A DNA stretch of 12,028 nucleotides from an uncultured Lachnospiraceae bacterium (GTDB taxonomy: Bacteria; Bacillota; Clostridia; Lachnospirales; Lachnospiraceae). The stretch is taken from contig CAJUCG010000089.1 in the NCBI GenBank assembly GCA_910585065.1, forward strand, positions 1 to 12,028, read 5' to 3'. The position numbers and the translations under genes were made by a program. Every line of letters begins with the position of its first letter. Position 1 is the first letter of the stretch. Positions 7,116 through 12,028 of the stretch are shown here, piece after piece. The notes beneath the pieces are model-generated. The model saw only the letters and a program-made list of their open reading frames with translations. It did no database searches and was not told where the DNA came from.

Positions 7116-8042
7116 GGAAGACAAAAAACTTGGAAAATGCATAGGCAGGCACTGCAGGAGCGAAGACAGGCGTTACAGGAGCGGGGCGCGGAAGATGAGG
7201 ACTTGGCATTGATGGAGCAGACATCCGACGGGGCGCAGTCTTTTTTGGGGATGCTGCGGCAGGAATGGGGCAATTTTTGGAAATTTGTGGATGGCAGCCT
7301 CAAGATGAAAATTATTTTGGTACTCTGCGCACTGCTCTTGATTGGAACGGTGACAAAAATCATTTCTGACCGTGTTTTGTATCGGCAGATGGATATTGTG
7401 GATGCATTTGCCGCTTCCGATATGGGTTGTGTGGAGAGCAGATTGCAGATTACCGCAGATTATGGAACGGCATTTTTGACAGAACACGACAAGCAAGCAC
7501 TGCTCGGTTATCTTGCGGATGCGATCGGCGTGCGTATGGACGCGGAAATTGAATCCAGGGAGACAGAGGTCAGTCAGATTTATTCTTATACCAAACAGGC
7601 ACGCCAGGCGGCGACAACCATCAAGGCAATCACTTTGCGCGAGGATACCTCCCGCACCTACCTCTATGTGGAGTTGGAGATCTATCAGGATACAGAATAT
7701 GATATATTAAACTACAGGGATATTATTTTGGATACGTTAAAGGAGATGGGCGTAAAACAGGCAGAAACTACCTTGCAGTTACTTGGCGCGTATTCGGGCA
7801 AGCTTCCGATCTCGGAGTGGGATAAACTTGCAAATACCATGATTAAGAATCTTTCTGGAAAAGTGATCTACGAGAACCGCGACGAGGAACTATATACAAT
7901 TTATGCCTATTCCAATCTGCTTTCTGAATATATTACGGTGGAGAACAAGAAAATCAATATGCAGGTTGCGATGCGCTATGAAGCGGACAATGACAGAACA
8001 GTACTGTATCTGGCAACGCCAATTATTCGGGGGGATTGGTAA
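7113..8042 (+). CDS. YwmB-family membrane-anchored protein
   Basis: The 309-residue protein has a charged cytoplasmic N-terminus (1-62), one transmembrane helix (about 65-82, IILVLCALLLIGTV) and a large domain after it, probably extracytoplasmic. The second half resembles the YwmB family of Firmicutes (Pfam name 'TATA-box binding', a structural label and not a function). It has a GAYSGKLPISEW segment, then YTIYAYSNLLSEYITVENKK, then MQVAMRYEADNDRTVLYLATPII close to the end. YwmB proteins typically end in a xGTPII-like motif; here Gly is Ala. In Bacillus subtilis ywmB also lies just downstream of atpC, so position supports the call. The function of YwmB is not established. ATG 7113 is used because of GGAGG at 7100; an in-frame ATG at 7077 lies inside the terminator loop side and lacks a site. 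A 21-bp tandem repeat sits in the N-terminus. Confidence 0.72.
   Translation: MGRQKTWKMHRQALQERRQALQERGAEDEDLALMEQTSDGAQSFLGMLRQEWGNFWKFVDGSLKMKIILVLCALLLIGTVTKIISDRVLYRQMDIVDAFAASDMGCVESRLQITADYGTAFLTEHDKQALLGYLADAIGVRMDAEIESRETEVSQIYSYTKQARQAATTIKAITLREDTSRTYLYVELEIYQDTEYDILNYRDIILDTLKEMGVKQAETTLQLLGAYSGKLPISEWDKLANTMIKNLSGKVIYENRDEELYTIYAYSNLLSEYITVENKKINMQVAMRYEADNDRTVLYLATPIIRGDW
7143..7184 (+). repeat. 21-bp tandem repeat coding RQALQER twice
   Basis: Codons 11-17 and 18-24 of the YwmB-like gene both encode RQALQER. The DNA differs at several third positions (CAGGCACTGCAGGAG against CAGGCGTTACAGGAG), so it is an old in-frame duplication extending a basic N-terminal helix. Confidence 0.75.
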
Positions 8043-8074
8043 AACAGCGGCGGCTTTTGCCGCCGCTGTTTTTT
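8041..8074. terminator. Strong Rho-independent terminator between convergent genes
   Basis: A perfect 14-bp GC-rich stem (8041-8054 with 8059-8072, core CAGCGGCGGC) with a TTTT loop is followed by T to 8074 on the + strand. Read on the - strand the stem is followed by only four T, so it may also stop the convergent regulator gene, less efficiently. The left arm overlaps the last base of the YwmB-like stop codon. Confidence 0.93.
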
Positions 8075-8088
8075 GTGTACATAGAAAA

Positions 8089-8778
8089 TTATTTGCTGGT
8101 GCAGTCCGCCTGCTCTTCCCAACTTCCCTTTGTAAAAGTTTCATCCACCATATCGCAAATTCCCGCCAACAGCATAATAATTCCCTGTACCTTGTGCGGC
8201 TGCACAATATAAATTCCCTTGCCAGAGTGTTCTTCCTCCGCAATGAGATCAGCGGCTAAAAGCGGTTTCATATGGTGGTAGACCTGCCCCGTGGAATTTA
8301 GCCTGCACACCTCAACCAGTTCTGCCACGGTTCGCGGTTTTTTTAAGAGCGCGAGCAATATGTTTAAACGGTCACTGTTCCCAATGCAGTTTAGCACCTT
8401 CTCTGCCGTGTGATTCTCAATCAGGGTCAAAAGCCCATCCGTGTCAACATGATGACGAATCCAGTTTGACTGTCGTCCGCCGGAGGCGAACACTCCCATA
8501 TAGTCGATGAGCCCTGTGTATTCTTTTTCGTTTGCATACTCGCAGAGTTCTTCCATCTGTCGGCTCAGCTCAGGGATCGGATGCATATTGGATAGTACCT
8601 CAATCTTACCCCTTTCTGGCAGGTTCTCAGATTCTGCTGCCTTTTGTTTCTTTGCAAAAGGAGTCTCTTTTCTGTCCGCTGCGTTTGTATTTCCACACAT
8701 AAATTCCTGCAAAAGCTCCCTGATCTTTGTGATTTCCTTTTGTAATCCGTCAATCTCCGCTCCGTAATCTCTCTCCAT
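8089..8778 (-). CDS. ArsR-like winged-helix transcriptional regulator with coiled-coil N-terminus
   Basis: The 229-residue protein starts at ATG 8778-8776, chosen because GGAAGGAGAAGGGAAG lies just upstream on the - strand. The open frame continues to 8901, but that stretch covers the promoter. Residues 7-27 form a short coiled coil (EIDGLQKEITKIRELLQEF), then comes a polar linker. A middle segment with YTGLIDYMGVFASGGRQSNW (about 87-106) follows. A winged helix lies at about 124-195: SDRLNILLALLKKPRTVAELVE, recognition helix around NSTGQVYHHMKPLLAADLI, wing EEHSGKGIYIV. A final helix is GIIMLLAGICDMVDE. I see no clear metal-binding cysteine pair in the HTH, so metal sensing is not supported. 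The ligand and the targets other than itself are unknown. It faces away from the HTH-TPR gene, so the two share a 500-bp divergent intergenic region. Confidence 0.78.
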   Translation of the reverse strand: MERDYGAEIDGLQKEITKIRELLQEFMCGNTNAADRKETPFAKKQKAAESENLPERGKIEVLSNMHPIPELSRQMEELCEYANEKEYTGLIDYMGVFASGGRQSNWIRHHVDTDGLLTLIENHTAEKVLNCIGNSDRLNILLALLKKPRTVAELVEVCRLNSTGQVYHHMKPLLAADLIAEEEHSGKGIYIVQPHKVQGIIMLLAGICDMVDETFTKGSWEEQADCTSK

Positions 8779-8840
8779 AAAAACTTCCCTTCTCCTTCCG
8801 CTTAAATGCGAAAGGCAAAAACATCCTTTGATTAAGCTGC

Positions 8841-8854
8841 TACGATATATCGTA
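8841..8854. promoter_or_regulatory. Perfect 14-bp palindrome, candidate operator at the regulator's transcription start
   Basis: TACGATATATCGTA is its own reverse complement. It falls at the predicted +1 of the - strand promoter (-10 at 8860-8865), a classic repressor position. Its ends TACG/CGTA recur in the second palindrome at 8889-8910. Confidence 0.5.
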
Positions 8855-8859
8855 ATTAC

Positions 8860-8888
8860 AAAATACCATATTTTTAAAATTTTGTAAA
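8860..8888 (-). promoter_or_regulatory. Candidate promoter of the winged-helix regulator
   Basis: On the - strand TTTACA (8888-8883) is a -35 and TATTTT (8865-8860) a -10, with a 17-bp spacer. The -10 is weak (4 of 6). The predicted start near 8853 gives a leader of about 75 nt. The promoter is bracketed by two palindromes. Confidence 0.45.
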
Positions 8889-8910
8889 TACGTAATTTCA
8901 AATTTACGTA
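8889..8910. promoter_or_regulatory. 22-bp near-palindrome upstream of the regulator promoter
   Basis: The ends are TACGTA on both sides and the centre is AAT/TTCAAAT; the arms of about 10 bp match with one inserted T. It abuts the -35. Its centre is about 52 bp (five helical turns) from the centre of the 8841-8854 palindrome, so both would lie on one face of the DNA. Confidence 0.45.
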
Positions 8911-9075
8911 ATCTTAAATTTCGGAGGTTTTTATTAAGGAAGGGGGTTATATTAAAGAAGGCTGGACTTCCTATTTTTCCTCCACCCATATTTGGGTTGC
9001 CATTACATTTTGCTTATTTCTCAGCTCTGATCTTTAAATATTCAAAAGACTTATCAAAGTCAGTATGATAAACAC

Positions 9076-9104
9076 TTGTAATATAAAAAGAATTGTGTTA
9101 CTAT
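9076..9104 (+). promoter_or_regulatory. Possible promoter for the HTH-TPR gene
   Basis: TTGTAA (9076-9081) and TACTAT (9099-9104) are separated by 17 bp, each matching 4 of 6 consensus bases. Transcription would start about 180 nt before the gene, leaving a long AT-rich leader. The region is so AT-rich that chance matches are easy. Confidence 0.3.
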
Positions 9105-9201
9105 AAATAAGAAAGAAATTAAACATAATTGATATTTTAAGTTTAAATATGATGGATTAGAAGATTAAAATAAAGATCTAATAAATAATTTTAACGTAAT
9201 T

Positions 9202-9234
9202 ATTTTAATGCAAGAAAGTTTAGTACATTAAAAT
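9202..9234. promoter_or_regulatory. 9-bp inverted repeat in the leader of the HTH-TPR gene, possible operator
   Basis: ATTTTAATG (9202-9210) and CATTAAAAT (9226-9234) are perfect inverted arms around 15 nt. The right arm overlaps a 12-bp palindrome TTAAAATTTTAA (9228-9239), and another TTTTAA lies at 9189. It could be an autoregulatory site or AT-rich chance. Confidence 0.3.
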
Positions 9235-9290
9235 TTTAACTTGTGAAATTTAAGTTACAGAGGTTTGAATTATGAGAGGAGGGAAGCAAA

Positions 9291-11576
9291 ATGCTTAAAA
9301 AGGTAATTGAAAGAGAGATGCGAGAGCAGAACATTGATAGAACTATCCTGTTTGATGGAATCTGCACAGAAGAAGAATTTTTTCTCTGGGAGCAGGATGA
9401 AGAGCCGAGTCTTTGGCTTATGCAGATCTATGCGATCAGCCAGAGACTTGGAAAATCTGTGGATAAATATGATGTGGTAGTGGACGAAGAAGAATTTTTG
9501 TTGGCACTGCGCCGCAATAAGATAGCTCTGTTGGTGCGCAGTGGAAAGCTCAAAGAGGCAGAGGAGGCAATTGAAGAATATAAAAAATTTTTACATAGAA
9601 TAGAAAAAATAGTACGCGAGGAAGGAGAAGCTAGTTGCGGCAGACGAAAGGAAAATATATCATGTGGCAGTAGTGCAGGATTGCTTAGAGGGGAGTGGGC
9701 ACTGCATCGGCAATTTCTGGCACTAGAGCGGGCGGAGATTGCAAAGAGGCGGGGAGTATCCTATCCGGAACAGCTTGAAATTATTCTCTGCGGTCTGGAA
9801 CAAACTATTCCAAAGACCGTCTGGGAGAAGCATAGGGGACGCGCCCTGCCAAGCCATAAGTGGTTTGTGACAAGAAGACTGCACTTGATGGAGCAGTTTT
9901 TGCTATCTCGTTTTATCCGGGTATATGAATGTATGGGGCAGGGAAGAGAGAGGGGGGAGGAAGCGTTTTTATGGTATCATGAACTCGCATCCTACCTTCT
10001 GACAACAGCGAAAGATCGCGCGGATGTGACAAAGCTTCATCCGCTTTTATGTTATCGTATGGCGGAGAATAGATTACATCGGATATTTAGAAAAAATATA
10101 TGGTGGGAGAAGGATACAAGGGGGGAGATGATTACCTTTGTGGAAAAGGGTGTGGAGGAAGTAGAGGAATTTCAGTATGCAGAAGAGTATATGCAAACAT
10201 TAAAATTCTTAACGGAGGGATTAACTGAACTTAGTCTAGCACAAAAACAGTTTCCGCTGTTTCGAAAAATGGAAAAACTGCGTCTCGCGCTATTACAGAG
10301 AATACCATTGTTTGGAGAGCATACGATGGAAGAAAATACTTGGCATGTGCTTGAGAGGGCATGGGAGGGATTGTGCAGGGTGGTTTGGGAGAAGGAGAAC
10401 AATGAAAATTTGGCGGCGGAGGCGGCGATTGCAAAAGAGATGGACAATGAGACAATGCTAAGTGGAGCAGGTATCAGGATGGAGGAGGGAGCGGGCAGAA
10501 ACAAGGAAATAATAAAATATGGGGGAATGGCGCATACCGAGCATATGCTGCAGGGGGATATTGTAAATAAAGAATATATAAGATATAAAACTTTTCTCAA
10601 TGCAAAAAATTTTGATGTGGATTATACAGAGAGAAGTGTACATAATTTTCGTGAACTTTTGGGGCGGCGTATGCAGATGCATGATTGGGATGTCTGTGAA
10701 CTTGGGGATGAGATCTATGCTGATCCAAAGAAATCCCTTCTTCCTATTTTAAAAGGCAAGGCGAAGCCAAAGCCAAAAAAGCGCAAAGCTTTACAGGAAC
10801 GTCTGGGGATAAGCCTAAAGAAATTTGATCCGGGATTTCTTACCTTAGATAACGCGGAGTATAAAAAATATGCACGTATGATGAGGGCATATAACGAGGG
10901 GAGATTTAACGAAGGGCAGAAATTTTTGGATGAACTCGAAGAGAAGATAGATTGGAATTATATGACCAATGAACAGTTGGGGATCTATTGGGACGCACTT
11001 TTTTCGTGGAAAGAAGGGAAAATCACAGAGGAGGAAAAGAATCAGGAGATGTGGAAAATACTGGAGTATTCAGGGGTAAAAAGAGAAAAATTTATGGAAG
11101 TTGGAGCTGATTTGACAGGAATCGAGTGGAAAACATTGTCAGAGATTGCCTGGAATCGGGAGGGGGAAGAACTTCTATTTTTGCAGCAAGTACTTAAACG
11201 GCAGGAAGAATATCTGGAGGAAACAGGTAAGATGGGCTTCTATCCGGAATACTATATCAAGATATTATACTGTCTAAGCAGTATGGCGCGGGAGGCAGGA
11301 AATCTGGACGAGGCGGAGTATTATGCGGATAAGGGATTATATGCGGTGTATGAGATGAATTTGTATGTACAGTGGAGTGCATTTTTATTTGCCAAGTTTC
11401 GGATTGTTGAGGACAGGAAGAAAAGGGAAATGGAGGAGGAAGATTTTGAATATATCCGCCAGGCATATGCTGTGGAGAAACTGTTTGAGAAGAGTAGCTT
11501 TGATTGCAAAGTGATAGAAAAATACTTAAAGAGATATTATAAGCAAGATGTCCTGGCAGATATAAGTGAAATATAA
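9291..11576 (+). CDS. Large RRNPP-like HTH-TPR regulator with two HTH modules in tandem
   Basis: The 761-residue soluble protein has no membrane segment or signal peptide. Module 1 starts with a degenerate Xre-type HTH (about 2-60) containing FDGICTEEEFFLWEQDEEPS and QRLGKSVDKY. Helical, TPR-like repeats follow (DEEEFLLALRRNKIALLVRS, then GKLKEAEEAIEEYKKFL). A polar, low-complexity linker at about 366-430 leads to a second HTH at about 453-515. That one has NFRELLGRRMQMHDWD, LGDEIYADPKKS, the basic string KGKAKPKPKKRK and ERLGISLKKF. Module 2 then has its own helical repeats (ARMMRAYNEGRFNEGQKFLD; later REAGNLDEAEYYADKGLYAV). The RLG motif falls about 51 residues after the start of each module. 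HTH followed by TPR is the plan of RRNPP peptide-sensing regulators (Rgg, PlcR, NprR), usually about 280-420 residues, so this is roughly double. ATG 9291 has AGGAGGG 7 nt upstream. It ends 1 nt from a convergent small-peptide gene, which supports a receptor role. Ligand and DNA targets are inferred. Confidence 0.72.
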   Translation: MLKKVIEREMREQNIDRTILFDGICTEEEFFLWEQDEEPSLWLMQIYAISQRLGKSVDKYDVVVDEEEFLLALRRNKIALLVRSGKLKEAEEAIEEYKKFLHRIEKIVREEGEASCGRRKENISCGSSAGLLRGEWALHRQFLALERAEIAKRRGVSYPEQLEIILCGLEQTIPKTVWEKHRGRALPSHKWFVTRRLHLMEQFLLSRFIRVYECMGQGRERGEEAFLWYHELASYLLTTAKDRADVTKLHPLLCYRMAENRLHRIFRKNIWWEKDTRGEMITFVEKGVEEVEEFQYAEEYMQTLKFLTEGLTELSLAQKQFPLFRKMEKLRLALLQRIPLFGEHTMEENTWHVLERAWEGLCRVVWEKENNENLAAEAAIAKEMDNETMLSGAGIRMEEGAGRNKEIIKYGGMAHTEHMLQGDIVNKEYIRYKTFLNAKNFDVDYTERSVHNFRELLGRRMQMHDWDVCELGDEIYADPKKSLLPILKGKAKPKPKKRKALQERLGISLKKFDPGFLTLDNAEYKKYARMMRAYNEGRFNEGQKFLDELEEKIDWNYMTNEQLGIYWDALFSWKEGKITEEEKNQEMWKILEYSGVKREKFMEVGADLTGIEWKTLSEIAWNREGEELLFLQQVLKRQEEYLEETGKMGFYPEYYIKILYCLSSMAREAGNLDEAEYYADKGLYAVYEMNLYVQWSAFLFAKFRIVEDRKKREMEEEDFEYIRQAYAVEKLFEKSSFDCKVIEKYLKRYYKQDVLADISEI

Positions 11577-11577
11577 T

Positions 11578-11718
11578 TTATTCATGAATGTCAATTTCCA
11601 TTCGATTTGGCGGAGGATCTTCTTCAGCTAATGTGTTGCATCCGTTGTCCTGACGGACAGTCGAAACCAACATCATTAAAATCAGAATGATGCTGTATAG
11701 ATTTTTCCGATGTTTCAT
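11578..11718 (-). CDS. Small exported peptide, candidate signalling propeptide
   Basis: The 46 residues have a basic start (MKHRKN), a hydrophobic core (about 8-21, YSIILILMMLVSTV) and a polar, acidic, proline-rich tail with NGCNTLAEEDPPP and the end RMEIDIHE. This is the layout of a secreted propeptide whose C-terminal part is processed to a signal, as in PapR or Phr peptides. ATG 11718 is chosen because AAAGGAG lies 9 nt upstream on the - strand; the frame extends to 11799, but there it covers the promoter. A promoter with extended -10 precedes it. The single Cys27 followed by four residues and an acidic Pro-containing tail also recalls AgrD (cyclic thiolactone) precursors, but no agrB is visible and the leader is signal-like. 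It is not a lipoprotein: no lipobox precedes the Cys. The gene is tail to tail with the HTH-TPR regulator. Confidence 0.65.
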   Translation of the reverse strand: MKHRKNLYSIILILMMLVSTVRQDNGCNTLAEEDPPPNRMEIDIHE

Positions 11719-11752
11719 GGCATTTTTCTCCTTTCTGATATTCTTGTTTCGC

Positions 11753-11781
11753 AATATAGCATAAATTTCGACATTGCGCAA
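11753..11781 (-). promoter_or_regulatory. Promoter of the small-peptide gene
   Basis: On the - strand TTGCGC (11781-11776) lies 17 bp before TATATT (11758-11753), which is preceded by TGC to make an extended -10 (TGCTATATT). The start near 11746 gives a 28-nt leader with the ribosome binding site. The -35 lies inside the left arm of the 18-bp inverted repeat. Confidence 0.65.
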
Positions 11782-11833
11782 GAAAAATGGTTGCCCCAAA
11801 ATGCCAAAAACCGCAAACCATTTTTCTTGCGCA
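11775..11833. repeat. Perfect 18-bp inverted repeat, candidate shared operator
   Basis: TGCGCAAGAAAAATGGTT (11775-11792) is the exact reverse complement of 11816-11833, across 23 nt. Arm centres are 41 bp apart, close to four helical turns. No U-run follows on either strand, so it is not a simple terminator. Each arm contains a -35 TTGCGC pointing outward, which suggests a binding site controlling two divergent promoters. Confidence 0.85.
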
Positions 11834-11855
11834 GAATTTTAAAAAGTGATATAGT
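11827..11855 (+). promoter_or_regulatory. Rightward promoter, mirror of the peptide promoter
   Basis: TTGCGC (11827-11832) lies 17 bp before TATAGT (11850-11855), which is preceded by TGA to give an extended -10 (TGATATAGT). Transcription would start near 11862 and run out of the window. The -10 lies outside the inverted repeat, so its matching spacing and TGn extension are not a by-product of the repeat. Confidence 0.6.
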
Positions 11856-11861
11856 GGATAC

Positions 11862-12028
11862 AAGCTTAAGCAGATGAGGTTTGAAAATGACAGCCTAATA
11901 ATAATTGATATATAGTTTAATAGATATACCATAATATTTTTGCTCAGTTCAAACAGTTTCCTACTTATAAATTACAAGAAAAGCGGAAAGACAAGTAAAT
12001 ATAGATATAGGAGCTGTTTGTCTGATAC
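11862..12028 (+). other. Leader of an unseen rightward gene
   Basis: This stretch is AT-rich and holds no convincing frame; a 13-codon ATG frame at 11874 lacks a ribosome binding site. Near the edge AGGAG occurs at 12009-12013, followed by a TTG at 12018 (tight 4-nt spacing), so a gene probably starts at or just beyond the window end. Confidence 0.4.

Larger units (their letters stand above)
8911..9290. other. AT-rich gene-free spacer upstream of the HTH-TPR gene
   Basis: No frame here is a credible gene. It holds a short dyad ACCCA-TATT-TGGGT (8984-8997), a possible promoter (9076-9104), and very AT-rich dyads around 9189-9239. The part after about 9080 is almost free of G and C, up to the ribosome binding site AGGAGGG at 9277-9283. 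Confidence 0.6.

Noticed and set aside
8779..8901. N-terminal extension of the winged-helix regulator
   Set aside because: The stretch contains the promoter and a palindrome and has no ribosome binding site; ATG 8778 does.
9272..9298. Eight-codon frame overlapping the HTH-TPR start
   Set aside because: It begins within the ribosome binding site region and has no site of its own; probably chance.
11719..11799. 27-residue N-terminal extension of the small peptide
   Set aside because: It would start inside the inverted repeat and cover the promoter -10; ATG 11718 has AAAGGAG and a signal-like start.
11775..11833. Inverted repeat as a terminator or insertion-sequence end
   Set aside because: No U-run on either strand, no transposase and no target duplication; promoter boxes inside the arms explain it better.
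11624..11932. 102-codon - strand frame overlapping the peptide gene
   Set aside because: It crosses the inverted repeat and both promoters, has no ribosome binding site and an unlikely composition; a shadow frame.

Overview
The window looks like the chromosome of a low- to mid-GC anaerobic Firmicute, most likely a Lachnospiraceae-type Clostridium relative. This rests on the F1Fo operon order, GTG/TTG starts with strong Shine-Dalgarno sites, a YwmB-like gene right after atpC, and the style of the HTH-TPR regulator. I cannot name the species.

Region 1 (1-7112) is a complete F-type ATP synthase operon, all on the + strand: end of atpI, then atpB(a)-atpE(c)-atpF(b)-atpH(delta)-atpA(alpha)-atpG(gamma)-atpD(beta)-atpC(epsilon), closed by a Rho-independent terminator. 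The c subunit carries the full set of Na+-ligand positions, so a Na+-coupled enzyme is predicted. Between atpI and atpB a 139-bp block is duplicated in tandem. The duplication creates an extra 44-codon reading frame that joins the first residues of AtpB to the last ~35 of AtpI, with its own ribosome binding site.

Region 2 (7113-8074) is a YwmB-family membrane-anchored protein. Its Shine-Dalgarno lies inside the right arm of the atp terminator hairpin. The gene ends in a very strong terminator.

Region 3 (8089-8910, - strand) is an ArsR-like winged-helix regulator with a coiled-coil N-terminus. Its promoter is bracketed by two palindromes about 52 bp apart, likely autoregulatory operators. An AT-rich spacer of about 380 bp follows (8911-9290).

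Region 4 (9291-12028) is the most interesting part. A 761-residue regulator contains two copies of an HTH+helical-repeat module of the RRNPP type (Rgg/PlcR-like peptide sensors). It ends 1 nt from a convergent 46-codon gene for a small exported peptide. Upstream of the peptide gene a perfect 18-bp inverted repeat holds two outward-facing -35 boxes, each 17 bp from an extended -10. One promoter drives the peptide gene and the other fires rightward out of the window. I read this as a candidate peptide-signalling module: double-headed receptor/regulator, propeptide, and a shared divergent operator controlling the peptide and an unseen downstream gene.

No tRNA, rRNA, CRISPR array, transposase or phage gene was recognised.
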